Source: Kitasatospora cinereorecta
GTDB lineage: Bacteria > Actinomycetota > Actinomycetes > Streptomycetales > Streptomycetaceae
DNA length: 64,000 nt
Reading direction: 5' to 3'
NCBI RefSeq assembly: GCF_024172095.1
Contig: NZ_JAMZDX010000001.1
Span: 1,377,001-1,441,000, forward strand
The notes beneath the pieces are model-generated. The model did no database searches, was not told the DNA's origin, and saw nothing but the letters and a program-made list of their open reading frames with translations. The position numbers and the translations under genes were made by a program. Below, piece after piece: positions 1 to 8,437 of the stretch. Position 1 is the stretch's first letter; every line of letters starts with the position of its first letter.

Positions 1-1397
1 CCCAGCCGGTCGAGCCGCTCCTCGCGGGCGGCGGCGAACGAGGTGTCCGGCGCCGGGACGAAGTCCCGTCCGGCGACGGCGGCGACGTCCCGCAGGAACG
101 CCCGGCGGAAGCCGTCGTTCTCCAGCGCCCCGTGCCAGGTGGTGCCCCAGACCGAGCCGACCCGGCAGCCGTCGAGGAACGATTGCCCACCCTCGACCGC
201 GACCACACCGTGGTGGATCTCGTACCCCTCGACCCGCTCCCCGTACGCCTCACCGACCGGGCGGGCCAGCACCTTCTCGCGTCCGAACACCACCCGGGTG
301 GGCAGCAGCCCGAGGCCCTCGGCGCCACCGGTCCTCGACTCGACCTCGTCGACGATCTCGCGGCTCAGCATCTGGTAGCCGCCGCACACCCCGAGGATCG
401 GCCGCCCGGCCGCCGCGCGGGCCTTCAGCGGGCCTTCCAGGCCGCGCTCGCGCAGCCAGGCCAGGTCGGCGACGGTCGCCCGGGTACCGGGCAGGATCAC
501 CAGGTCGGCGTCGGCCAGCTCCTCGGGCCGGGTGGCCCAGCGGACCAGGACGCCCGGCTCCTGGGCGAGGGCGTCCATGTCGGTGAAGTTGGAGAGCCGG
601 GGGAAGCGCACCACGGCGATCCGCAGCACGTCCGCGCCGACCGGGCCCGCGGCCGCGCCGCCGGCCACCACGGTGGTCAGGTCGAGCGAGTCCTCGGCGT
701 CCAGCCACAGGCCGCTCAGCATCGGCAGGGTGCCCAGCACCGGACGGCCGGTCAGCTCGCGCAGCATGTCCAGGCCGGGGGCCAGCAGCCGGGCGTCGCC
801 GCGGAACTTGTTGACGAACCAGCCCGCCACCAGCGCCTGGTCCTCGGCCGACAGCAGCGCCAGCGTCCCGTACATGGCGGCGAACACCCCGCCGCGGTCG
901 ATGTCGCCGACCACCACCACCGGCAGCCTCGCCGCCGTGGCCAGGCCCATGTTGGCGATGTCCCGGTCGCGCAGGTTGATCTCGGCGGGGGAGCCCGCCC
1001 CCTCGCAGACCACCACGTCGTACCGGCCGCGCAGGTCCGCCAGGCACTCCAGCGCCCGCTCCAGCAGGTACGGCTTGCGCTCGCGGTAGTCCAGCGCGCC
1101 GACCTCGGCCACCGGCCGGCCGAGCAGCACCACCTGGCTGCGGCCGTCGGCGCCGGGCTTGAGCAGCACCGGGTTCATCGACGCCTCCGGTTCGACCCGG
1201 GCGGCCTGCGCCTGCATGGCCTGGGCCCGGCCGATCTCCGCGCCGTCGGCGGTCACGAAGGAGTTGAGCGACATGTTCTGCGCCTTGAACGGCGCCACCC
1301 GCACCCCCTGGCGGGCCAGCCAGCGGCAGATGCCCGCCGTGACCACGCTCTTGCCCGCGTCCGAGGTCGTCCCCGCGACCAGCACCGCGTTACCCAC
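1..1397 (-). CDS. cobQ: Cobyric acid synthase CobQ/CbiP, C-terminus cut by the window edge
   Basis: Glutamine-dependent amidotransferase that amidates carboxylates b, d, e and g of adenosylcobyrinic acid diamide in adenosylcobalamin synthesis. The GTG start at 1397 has a GGGAGG ribosome site 5 bases upstream. The N-terminus ([19 protein letters not shown]) has the P-loop-like GTTSDAGKS motif at residues 9-17 of the BioD-like domain, followed by [11 protein letters not shown]. The C-terminal class I glutaminase domain shows the Cys region ICGGYQML and the His in YEIHHGV. About 465 codons are visible and roughly 30 C-terminal residues lie outside the window. The start overlaps the 3' end of cobD by 8 bases, so the two are translationally coupled and probably share the upstream cobalamin riboswitch. 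Confidence 0.95.
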   Translation of the reverse strand, partial: MGNAVLVAGTTSDAGKSVVTAGICRWLARQGVRVAPFKAQNMSLNSFVTADGAEIGRAQAMQAQAARVEPEASMNPVLLKPGADGRSQVVLLGRPVAEVGALDYRERKPYLLERALECLADLRGRYDVVVCEGAGSPAEINLRDRDIANMGLATAARLPVVVVGDIDRGGVFAAMYGTLALLSAEDQALVAGWFVNKFRGDARLLAPGLDMLRELTGRPVLGTLPMLSGLWLDAEDSLDLTTVVAGGAAAGPVGADVLRIAVVRFPRLSNFTDMDALAQEPGVLVRWATRPEELADADLVILPGTRATVADLAWLRERGLEGPLKARAAAGRPILGVCGGYQMLSREIVDEVESRTGGAEGLGLLPTRVVFGREKVLARPVGEAYGERVEGYEIHHGVVAVEGGQSFLDGCRVGSVWGTTWHGALENDGFRRAFLRDVAAVAGRDFVPAPDTSFAAAREERLDRL

Positions 1398-2331
1398 GCC
1401 TGCCTCCCTGAAGCGCCACCCGCGCACCCACCGTCACTGCCAGAGCCAGCGCCCCCACCCGTCGGGAGAGCCGGCACGCCCGCTCGATGTCCGCCACCGC
1501 CACCGGCCGGGACTCCCCGCCGAGCACCGGCCGGTGCTCCACCCGGGTGCCGTAGTGGAGGGTCCCGCCCAGCCGTACGCCCAGGGCGCCCGCGAACGCC
1601 GACTCGGCCTGGCCGGCGTTGGGGCTGGGATGGGACGAGCCGTCGCGCCGCCACACCCGCCAGGCGGTGCGCGGCGAGGGCGCGGCGGCCACCGTCAGCA
1701 GCGCGGTGAGCCGGGCGCCGGGCCAGCCGGCCACGTCGTCGAGCCGGGCCGAGGCCCAGCCGAAGCGCCGGTGGCGCGGCGACCGGTGACCGACCATCGC
1801 GTCCAGCGTGTTGACCGCGCGGAAGGCCAGCAGTCCGGGGGCGCCCGCGACGGCGCCCCAGACCAGGGCGTTGACCACGGCGTCGGCGGTGTTCTCGGCC
1901 ACCGACTCGACCACGGCGCGGGCCAGCTGCTGCTCGTCGAGCGCGCTCGGGTCCCGTCCGCACAGGTGGGGCAGCCGCTCGCGGGCCGCCCCGATGTCCC
2001 CGGCCTCCAGCGCCCGGCCGATGGTCCGGGCCTCGCGGGTCAGCGAACTGCCGCCGAGCACGGTGAAGGTGGCGCCGGCCACCAGGGCGGCGCGGCCGAG
2101 CGGGGAGCGCTTCAGCGCCCGGTCGGCGGCGACGGCGCCGGCCGCGACGGTGCCCACCAGGGCGGCGGTGTACAGGGTGCCGGTACCGCGGTGGTCGCGC
2201 CACAGCGCCCGCTCCAGGCGGGCCGCGGCGCTGCCGAACAGGGCGACGGGATGGCCGCGCCGGGGGTCGCCGAGGGTCGCGTCGGCGAGATAGCCCGCGA
2301 CGGCGCCCAGCAGGTACGGGGCAGCCCGCAT
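1390..2331 (-). CDS. cobD: Adenosylcobinamide-phosphate synthase CobD/CbiB
   Basis: Integral membrane enzyme that attaches aminopropanol (phosphate) to adenosylcobyric acid, giving adenosylcobinamide (phosphate). The 313-residue product starts [18 protein letters not shown] and contains the family pattern [13 protein letters not shown], several hydrophobic segments and [16 protein letters not shown] near the middle. The ATG at 2331 is preferred over upstream in-frame codons because those lie inside the cobalamin riboswitch; a GAGG element lies 11 bases upstream. It is the first gene after the riboswitch and overlaps cobQ by 8 bases. The usual family length is about 310-330 residues, so the gene looks complete. 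Confidence 0.95.
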   Translation of the reverse strand: MRAAPYLLGAVAGYLADATLGDPRRGHPVALFGSAAARLERALWRDHRGTGTLYTAALVGTVAAGAVAADRALKRSPLGRAALVAGATFTVLGGSSLTREARTIGRALEAGDIGAARERLPHLCGRDPSALDEQQLARAVVESVAENTADAVVNALVWGAVAGAPGLLAFRAVNTLDAMVGHRSPRHRRFGWASARLDDVAGWPGARLTALLTVAAAPSPRTAWRVWRRDGSSHPSPNAGQAESAFAGALGVRLGGTLHYGTRVEHRPVLGGESRPVAVADIERACRLSRRVGALALAVTVGARVALQGGRRG

Positions 2332-2364
2332 GGCGTGCGTGTCCTCACTCAGGGTCCGCGCCCT

Positions 2365-2520
2365 GGATCGACGTAGCGGAGACGGGAGTGTCGTGGCTTC
2401 CGGGTCGTACCCGGTCACAGTGGCGGGACCGCGCCGGAATCTCACCGGCTTCCTCTGCATGCCTCCGTATGGCCCATGGATCCCATCACGCGCCGAGACG
2501 GGCAGTCAACCGAGGTGGCG
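2365..2520 (-). promoter_or_regulatory. Cobalamin riboswitch upstream of cobD-cobQ
   Basis: On the minus strand, 2449-2415 reads GCCGGTGAGATTCCGGCGCG followed by GTCCCGCCACTGTGA. This is the B12-box consensus (GGTGAAAnnCCGGnGC, then CCCGCnACTGTA). It lies about 85 bases upstream of the cobD start. A GGTTGAC...GCCCGTC segment near 2510-2494 fits the 5' part of the aptamer. In this family, bound adenosylcobalamin represses expression of synthesis genes. Outer boundaries are approximate. Confidence 0.9.
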
Positions 2521-2741
2521 GAGGGTTCGGTCACACCGAGCCACCGCCGGGAGGCGCCCCGGCGCTCGCGCTACCCGCGTAGTTCGCGCCGCCGTGAACC
2601 GCCGTCACTACCTCCGAGTAGGGGGCCGATTCGCCCGCGAGGTCTCGGACGATCGTCCAGTTACCGGCGGGGGTCCCCACCTGCGCTTCGTGTCTTCAGC
2701 GGGTGTGTGATCCGACAGGCGCACCCCTACGTTCTTGTGTC

Positions 2742-3434
2742 ATGCGACGTAGACAGCCGCCCACCCCCACCCCGGTGCCGTTCTCCCCGACGGCCGCGCG
2801 CGCCCACCGGGCCGGGCTCGGTCTGACGCCGGAACAGGTCGCCGAAGGCATGGCCGCCCACGGCGTCCGCCTGCTGCCCTCCCACGTGCTCGGCTGGGAG
2901 AGCGGCGGGATCCGTCCGTCGGAGGAGGAGTTCATCGCCCTCTCCCGCGCCCTGTGGTGCCCCCCGGTCCAGCTGATGGGCGCCCCGCCGGCCACCCTGC
3001 GCGACTTCCGGGTCGCCCGGGAGCTCAACCAGGAGCAGGCCGCCCGCCGGATCGGCATCGGCCTGGCCGTGTACCAGAAGGCCGAGACCACCGGGAAGTG
3101 GACCGGCGACGAGGAGCAGACGTACGCGCTGGCGCACGTGCTCGGCCTCACCCTCCGGGCCCTGGTCCACGTCACCAACCGGCAGGCCGACCTGGACCTG
3201 CGGCTCAAGCAGGTGATCGACGGGCGCTGGCAGGCCCAGCTGAAGGCGATCGGCCGGATCGTGCCGGCCGAGCCGCACGCCCTGGAGGCGGCCCTGACGG
3301 AGCTGCAGAACGAGTACCTGGTGCCGATGCACTGGGGTGCCTCGGGCCCGGCCGCCGAACCGCGGCCCCGGCGTCCGCTGGCCGAGCGGTTCTGGGAGCT
3401 GCTCGCCGCCCGGGCCACCACGATCCCGGTCTGA
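2742..3434 (+). CDS. Transcriptional regulator with two XRE-like HTH regions
   Basis: A 230-residue cytoplasmic protein with two helix-turn-helix regions of the Cro/C1 (XRE) type: LTPEQVAEGMAAHGVRLLPS...LGWESG near residues 28-60 and LNQEQAARRIGIGLAVYQKAE near residues 91-115. The second half is amphipathic and may bind a ligand or oligomerise. The ATG at 2742 was chosen because no ribosome site precedes it and a TACGTT hexamer lies at 2728-2733, at -10 distance from a leaderless start. An upstream GTG at 2703 is possible but would add an unrelated 13-residue leader. The neighbours give no operon context, since the riboswitch genes are divergent. The target genes are unknown. Confidence 0.75.
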   Translation: MRRRQPPTPTPVPFSPTAARAHRAGLGLTPEQVAEGMAAHGVRLLPSHVLGWESGGIRPSEEEFIALSRALWCPPVQLMGAPPATLRDFRVARELNQEQAARRIGIGLAVYQKAETTGKWTGDEEQTYALAHVLGLTLRALVHVTNRQADLDLRLKQVIDGRWQAQLKAIGRIVPAEPHALEAALTELQNEYLVPMHWGASGPAAEPRPRRPLAERFWELLAARATTIPV

Positions 3435-3534
3435 GGCGGCAGCCCGAACGGCCCGCCCCGGGTGGCCGGGCCGCCACCGGGCGGCTGGACTGGTGACCGT
3501 AGCGAGTCCATGCCCAGCCCACCGGGGAGCGCTC

Positions 3535-4650
3535 ATGCGTTGGGGAACCGCCGCCATCGTGGCCGCCGCCGCCGTCGGGACCGGAGCGGCGGTCCTGCTG
3601 CTCGGGCGCCGGGTCTCGGACCGGGTGGTCCGGCCGGGCGCGGTCGAGCCCCACGTCGCGGCCGCCCTGCGGATCCACGACCTCGGCGCCGGGCGGGTCA
3701 CCGTCACCCGCAGCCCCGAGTCGCTCCGCCCCGGCCACTACGCCCTGGAGTGGGAGGACGGCGGGCACGCCGTGGTCGGCGAGATCCTCACCACCGACAC
3801 GCAGAGCGTCACCCGCCGCCTGGAGCGCGCCGACCGCGGCACCCTGGCGATCGGCACCGAGGTCCGGATCACCCCCCGGGTGCACGTCGGCGACCCGCGC
3901 AGCGCGCTCGGCATCGACTTCGCCGAGCCCGCCGTCCCGGGCGAACTCGGCGCGATGCCCGCCTGGTACACGATCGGCGTCCGCGGCACCTGGGTGGTCC
4001 TGGTGCACGGCCCGGCCGCCGACCGCACCCAGGCGCTGCCCGTCCTCCCGGTGCTGCACACCCTGCGGCTGCCCACGCTGACCGTCACCCACCGCGGCGA
4101 CGAGGGCGCGCCCGCCTCGCCCGACGGCCTCGGGCACTTCGGCGAGACCGAATGGCGCGACGTGGAGTCGGCGCTGCGCTTCGCCCTGGACAACGGCGCC
4201 GGCCGGGTGGTGCTGTACGGCTGGTCGCTGGGCGCCACCATGGTGCTGCAGACCGCCGCCCGGTCCGCCTGGAAGGACCGGATCGGCGGCCTGGTGCTGG
4301 ACTCCCCGGTGCTGGACTGGTCGGACACCGTCCGCCGGGAGACCCGCCGCTCCGGCGCGTCCGCCGCCCTCGCCGAGCTGGGCGCGCTGGCCGCCGAGGG
4401 CCGGACCAAGGTCGACCTCGCCGACTTCGCCCGCCTCGCCGAGGGCCGCGACCTCGCCGCGCCCACCCTGCTGCTGCACAGCCCGGACGACAGCGTGGCG
4501 CCCTGGGCCGCCGCCCGCCGCCTCGCCGGGCGCCGCGAGGACCTGGTCAGCCTCCACCCCGTCCCCGGCGCCGAGCACGCCGCCCTGTGGAACGTCGACC
4601 CGGAGGCCTACACCGAGGCCCTGCGGCGCTTCTTCACCCCGCTGATCTGA
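3535..4650 (+). CDS. Membrane-anchored alpha/beta hydrolase
   Basis: A 371-residue protein starting MRWGTAAIVAAAAVGTGAAV, a signal-anchor or signal peptide that predicts an extracytoplasmic enzyme. The hydrolase fold occupies about residues 150-371: HG oxyanion motif at 159-160, nucleophile elbow GWSLG with Ser231, acid Asp318 or Asp319 in LHSPDDS, and His348 in GAEHAALWN. About 120 residues (30-150) before the fold match no domain I know. A GGGGAG ribosome site lies 6 bases before the ATG. It is transcribed like the HTH gene ending 100 bases upstream. Family knowledge gives only esterase/peptidase-like chemistry; the substrate cannot be read from sequence. Confidence 0.8.
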   Translation: MRWGTAAIVAAAAVGTGAAVLLLGRRVSDRVVRPGAVEPHVAAALRIHDLGAGRVTVTRSPESLRPGHYALEWEDGGHAVVGEILTTDTQSVTRRLERADRGTLAIGTEVRITPRVHVGDPRSALGIDFAEPAVPGELGAMPAWYTIGVRGTWVVLVHGPAADRTQALPVLPVLHTLRLPTLTVTHRGDEGAPASPDGLGHFGETEWRDVESALRFALDNGAGRVVLYGWSLGATMVLQTAARSAWKDRIGGLVLDSPVLDWSDTVRRETRRSGASAALAELGALAAEGRTKVDLADFARLAEGRDLAAPTLLLHSPDDSVAPWAAARRLAGRREDLVSLHPVPGAEHAALWNVDPEAYTEALRRFFTPLI

Positions 4651-4815
4651 TCCGCCCCGGCCCGTCGGTCATGGCGTGAGCGCGTCAAGATGTGCCCAGC
4701 TCAGGCCCGGTTTGCGCGCTGTTGCCCGGTCTGCGGCGCATCCGCGGCCGAACCGGTCGAGACGGTGGCGGATCCGATGTGACAGAACGCCCGTGCACGG
4801 GGAAGACTGCTCGGC

Positions 4816-6306
4816 GTGACGTCTCGGAACCCGCGCGACCGTGATGCCTCGCCCCAGCCGATCGGGCTCGGTGCGACGGTGACCCGTCTGCCTGGCACGG
4901 CCGGACGGGGCGACGGCACACCCCCGGGCGTTCCCGGGGCCCCCCGCCGCCGCATCCCCGCCAAGCCCGGCCGTGGCCGGGTGCCGGTGCCCGACGGCTT
5001 CCCCGCGCCCGCCGAGCTCGCTCCGCTGGCCCGCCGGATGCTCGCCGACGCCGTCCGCGTCGCCCGCTGGGCCGGCGAACTCGACCACGTCGACAAGCGC
5101 GGCGAGCTGCTCCCCGACGACGCCCGCGCCGCCGGGCGCGCCCTCGCCATGACCGTCGGCGCCGCCGCCAAGGCCTGGGGCCAGGCCCTGCTGGTCGGCC
5201 TGGTGGAGCTGCGCGACGGCGGCGCCGGCCCCGGCTGGCGCCTGCACGCCTGGGAGCACGACGACGAGGCGGTGATCCGCGGCTGGTCCGCGCTGTTCGA
5301 CGCCTGGACGCTGCTCGCCCCCGTCCCGCCTGCCGCCCTGCGCGGCGTCTTCGCCCAGCTCGCCGGGCAGGCCGTCGACCTCGCCCCGCAGCTGCTCTCC
5401 TTCCTCCACCTGGTGGACGGCCCGGTCGCCGACGGCGAACTGCTCGAACTGCTCCGCCGCGGCCTCGACGAGCGCCGCCACGGCATCATCGGCGGGGCGC
5501 TGAGCCTGTCGCCCGTCCCGCACGCCGCCTCCGCCGTCTCCGCCGTCCGCGGCACCTGCCGCGAGCCGCAGATCGACACCCCGCACCTGCCCAGCGACGT
5601 CGCCGCCGTCCTCGACTGGATGCTCGACGGCCTCGCCGCCGTCGGCGCCCTCGGCCGCAAGGACGACGCCGCCGAGCTCTCCCCGCTCGGCCACTGGGCG
5701 GTCCGCGCCAAGCTGGAGGAGATCTGCACCGTCGCGCAGACCGCCGCCGGCCACATCGAGCAGAGCGCCCCCGAGCTGCTCTCCGCCTGCGCCGACTACT
5801 CGCCCGGCCCCGCCCGCGCCGAGTACCGCGCCTGGGTCGCCGCCCGCCCGGTCGACCGCGCCGTCGCCGAGCTGCTGGACGCCGCCCGCGGCGAGGACGC
5901 GCTGGTGCGCGGGCTCGCCTTCGAGGCGCTGCGGGTCGCCGGTGGCACCGCCGAGCAGGCCGTCCGCGCCGCCGTGGAGGAGGCCGTGCTGCGGCCGTAC
6001 GCCCTGCTGTGGCTCGCCGAGCAGCTCGACGAGGGGGGAGTCTCCCCGGCCGACGTCCTGGGCGCCCAGGACGCCGCCTGGCTCTGGGTGGACACCGCCG
6101 CCGCCGTCCTCGACCACGGCGACACCGCGCTCCTCGTCGGCCACGTCGAGGGCGCCTCCGCCGGCGAGCCGGTCCGCCTCTTCAACCGCGCCCGCCAGTC
6201 CGGCCACCCCCGCGCCGCGAGCGTCCTCACCGCCGTCGCCGGAGTCCACCCGGACCCGGCCGTCGCCCGCGCGGCACGCCGATCGGCCTTCTCCGTCGTC
6301 CGGTAG
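4816..6306 (+). CDS. Conserved hypothetical protein, helical-repeat type
   Basis: I do not recognise this 496-residue protein. The GTG start at 4816 follows GGGGAAGA. The first 55 residues are basic and proline-rich (KPGRGRVPVPDG), and the rest is Ala/Leu/Glu-rich and probably entirely alpha-helical, with no signal peptide and no membrane segment. Near residues 180-215 LRGVFAQLAGQAVDLAPQLL recalls helical-repeat folds. It stands alone: a 165-base gap precedes it and the large inverted repeat at 6315-6410 follows. Codon usage is typical of the window (very high GC3), so the frame is real although the function is unknown. Confidence 0.7.
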   Translation: MTSRNPRDRDASPQPIGLGATVTRLPGTAGRGDGTPPGVPGAPRRRIPAKPGRGRVPVPDGFPAPAELAPLARRMLADAVRVARWAGELDHVDKRGELLPDDARAAGRALAMTVGAAAKAWGQALLVGLVELRDGGAGPGWRLHAWEHDDEAVIRGWSALFDAWTLLAPVPPAALRGVFAQLAGQAVDLAPQLLSFLHLVDGPVADGELLELLRRGLDERRHGIIGGALSLSPVPHAASAVSAVRGTCREPQIDTPHLPSDVAAVLDWMLDGLAAVGALGRKDDAAELSPLGHWAVRAKLEEICTVAQTAAGHIEQSAPELLSACADYSPGPARAEYRAWVAARPVDRAVAELLDAARGEDALVRGLAFEALRVAGGTAEQAVRAAVEEAVLRPYALLWLAEQLDEGGVSPADVLGAQDAAWLWVDTAAAVLDHGDTALLVGHVEGASAGEPVRLFNRARQSGHPRAASVLTAVAGVHPDPAVARAARRSAFSVVR

Positions 6307-6314
6307 GTCATATC

Positions 6315-6410
6315 CAGGGGCTCGGGGAACTGCGAGGCCCGCCCCGTGGCTGGCGCACCTTGCTGGTATCGCCGACCACGGGGCGGGCCTCGCAGTTCCC
6401 CGAGCCCCTG
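6315..6410. repeat. Perfect 35-bp inverted repeat, streptomycete intergenic type
   Basis: The left arm 6315-6349 starts CAGGGGCTCGGGGAACTGCG, and the right arm 6376-6410 is its exact reverse complement, with a 26-base spacer. It belongs to the same family as 31513-31590 and 63158-63235. It sits between the convergent gene ends at 6306 (plus) and 6470 (minus), so it may end transcription from both sides. Confidence 0.9.
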
Positions 6411-6469
6411 TAAAGATGCCCCCAAACGAGAAAAGGGCCCCGAAGGACCCTTTCCCGTGCAGAGAAGTC

Positions 6470-7348
6470 TCAGCCGCGCGACTCCGCGCGCTTCGCGCGG
6501 ACGTCGCCGACCTTCTGCCCCACCTTGCGGCGGATGACCAGCAGCGGCGCCATCGCGGCCAGCGTGATCTGCGCGACCGCCCCGATGTGCATCAGGGTGT
6601 CGCCACCGGGCAGGCCCGCCGCCCAGGCGGCGAGGCAGCCGATGGAGAACACGATCCAGGCCAGCGTCGCGGTGGCGAGCAGGCCCTGCGGCTTCGGGTA
6701 CTCGATGCGGCTGACCATCAGGTACGCCACACCGAAGATCATCAGCAGACCCGGCACGAACGGCGGGTCGAGCAGCACGATCGCGATGACGGTCATGGCG
6801 CCCATCGGGCACGGCATGCCCTGGAAGATCCCCGGCCGCATCTTGACCGCCGAGAACCGGGCCAGCCGCAGCACCACGGCCAGCAGCACGGTGAGCGCGA
6901 TCAGCGCCGAGAGGCGCTGGTCGGACCCGGGCGAGACGATGCCCCAGACCGCCACGAAGTAGGCGGGTGCGATGCCGAAGCTGATCAGGTCGGCGAGGTT
7001 GTCCAGCTCCGCGCCCAGCGCCGAGGAGCGCAGCTTGCGGGCCACCAGGCCGTCGAACAGGTCGCACATGGAGCCGATCAGCAGCAGCGTCACCGCGGTG
7101 GCGGCGCTGTGCTTGACCGGGGCGTTGGACTCACCGGTGAGGTGCGGCATCAGGATTCCGGTGGTGATCGAGTAGATCGCCAGGAAGCCGCAGACGGCGT
7201 TGCCCAGGGTCAGGAAGTCGGCGGTGGAGAGGTGCTGCGGCGAGCGCGGGGCCCGCAGCTCGCGGTCACGGGCCCAGCGGCGACGGCGGAGGGAGGTCTC
7301 CTCCTCCTCGCCCAGCCCGACAAGGGTCTCAGGATCAGTCACGGTCAA
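6470..7348 (-). CDS. pssA: CDP-diacylglycerol--serine O-phosphatidyltransferase
   Basis: Membrane enzyme that makes phosphatidylserine from CDP-diacylglycerol and serine. The 292-residue product carries the CDP-alcohol phosphatidyltransferase signature D-G-x2-A-R-x8-G-x3-D-x3-D as FDGLVARKLRSSALGAELDN followed by LAD. About eight hydrophobic segments and a charged C-terminus are visible. Its start overlaps psd by 14 bases, a pairing conserved across streptomycetes: the product is handed on to the decarboxylase for phosphatidylethanolamine. The C-terminus (KVGQKVGDVRAKRAESRG) is basic and cytoplasmic. Confidence 0.93.
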   Translation of the reverse strand: MTVTDPETLVGLGEEEETSLRRRRWARDRELRAPRSPQHLSTADFLTLGNAVCGFLAIYSITTGILMPHLTGESNAPVKHSAATAVTLLLIGSMCDLFDGLVARKLRSSALGAELDNLADLISFGIAPAYFVAVWGIVSPGSDQRLSALIALTVLLAVVLRLARFSAVKMRPGIFQGMPCPMGAMTVIAIVLLDPPFVPGLLMIFGVAYLMVSRIEYPKPQGLLATATLAWIVFSIGCLAAWAAGLPGGDTLMHIGAVAQITLAAMAPLLVIRRKVGQKVGDVRAKRAESRG

Positions 7349-8012
7349 GGCGAGTCACCCCGGCTGTGGTCTTCTGGCCGACCTGGACGCCGACCTCGAC
7401 GCCTGCCGGCAGGTAGGTGTCGACGCGGGAGCCGAAGCGGATCAGACCGATCCGCTCGCCCTGCTCGACCTTGGTGCCGGCGGGCACGTACGGCACGATC
7501 CGGCGGGCCACGGCCCCCGCGATCTGCACCATCTCGATGTCGCCGAGCTCGGTGTCGAAGTGCCAGACGACCCGCTCGTTCTGGTCGCTGTCCTTGTTGA
7601 ACGCCGGGACGAAGCCGCCGGCGACGTGCTCCACGGACGTCACCGTGCCCGGCAGCGGGGCGCGGTTGACGTGGACGTTGAGCGGGCTCATGAAGATGGC
7701 GACGCGGGTGCGGCCGTCCGGCCAGGCGTCGATGGACTGGACCACGCCGTCGGCCGGGGAGATCACTCTGCCCGCACCGATCTCACGCTCGGGGTCGCGG
7801 AAGAACCACAGCATGCCCGCGCTCAGCGCACAGGCGGGAACGGCCGCCAGGGCCCACTTGCCGGAGCGCCGGGTGAGGGCGGTCGTCACGGCGGCGGTGG
7901 CCAGGGTCGGGACGAACCACGGGGTGGCACCGCGCGCGATGGTCACGCGGGGACGCCGACCGGCGGGGCCGTGACCCGAGGCGGAGGTGTGAGGGGACGG
8001 GCTGAGGGGCAT
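7335..8012 (-). CDS. psd: Phosphatidylserine decarboxylase, short type
   Basis: Converts phosphatidylserine to phosphatidylethanolamine. The 225-residue proenzyme is of the short class. It has two hydrophobic stretches near the N-terminus (residues about 30-65), the conserved PADGVV, SPLNVHVNRAP and the self-cleavage motif RFGSRVD, where Ser195 would become the pyruvoyl group. It overlaps pssA by 14 bases and is the first gene of that pair. A candidate promoter lies at 8102-8132. ATG 8012 gives the longest sensible product; a later start would remove part of the membrane segments. Confidence 0.93.
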   Translation of the reverse strand: MPLSPSPHTSASGHGPAGRRPRVTIARGATPWFVPTLATAAVTTALTRRSGKWALAAVPACALSAGMLWFFRDPEREIGAGRVISPADGVVQSIDAWPDGRTRVAIFMSPLNVHVNRAPLPGTVTSVEHVAGGFVPAFNKDSDQNERVVWHFDTELGDIEMVQIAGAVARRIVPYVPAGTKVEQGERIGLIRFGSRVDTYLPAGVEVGVQVGQKTTAGVTRLDRD

Positions 8013-8101
8013 CGAGGACCTTTAGTCGCGGGGGATCTTGGCCACTGGACGGGGGCCACCGCGGGGATCGAGTGATAAGGGGACGGCTGCTGTCCCGGTG
8101 G

Positions 8102-8132
8102 ATGCTATCGGGACCAGGCGGTAGGTGGGCAA
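8102..8132 (-). promoter_or_regulatory. Candidate psd-pssA promoter
   Basis: On the minus strand TTGCCC (8132-8127) and TAGCAT (8107-8102) are 19 bases apart, 90 bases before the psd start. The -10 fits the TAnnnT pattern of the main streptomycete sigma factor; the spacer is long. Confidence 0.4.
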
Positions 8133-8279
8133 GCCGCCTGCTCGGGGAACTGTGCGCGGCTGTTCCGGTGTGCACCTGCTATGTGTACGACCGTAACCGG
8201 GGTCGGTCCGGTTCCCCAAGAGGTCGGAAGGCCTGCGTGACCCACGTCTCAGCGCCACGCGGGCGACACGAGGGTGTGC

Positions 8280-8331
8280 GGAAGCGGCCGCAGGGCGCGT
8301 ACCTGCATAAATGCGCCCCACGGCCGCTTCC
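8280..8331 (-). terminator. Rho-independent-type hairpin after the acd gene
   Basis: Arms GGAAGCGGCCG (8280-8290) and CGGCCGCTTCC (8321-8331) pair perfectly, with an inner GGGCGC/GCGCCC stem. There is no U-run, as is usual in streptomycetes. It closes the ethylmalonyl-CoA block. Confidence 0.75.
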
Positions 8332-8437
8332 GGGCCACCGCACCGCCCCCCTCGGCTGACCAGGCCGGGTCGGCGCGGCGGAGGTCGTAGCGGGCCCGCA
8401 CGCCCGCTCCGACCGTGACGGAGAGTTCCGGGTGCCG

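Larger units (their letters stand above)
8013..8437. other. 425-base intergenic stretch between acd and psd
   Basis: No convincing gene. It holds the acd-side hairpin at 8280-8331 and the psd promoter candidate at 8102-8132. A fairly AT-rich segment, GTGTACGACCGTAACC, near 8180-8198 may hold another promoter, but no clear hexamer pair was seen. Confidence 0.6.

Noticed and set aside
132..1709. Long open frames opposite and beside cobQ/cobD
   Set aside because: High GC leaves stop-free frames everywhere. The translated products are Arg/Ala/Pro/Gly strings with no domains, while the minus-strand frames read as CobQ and CobD.
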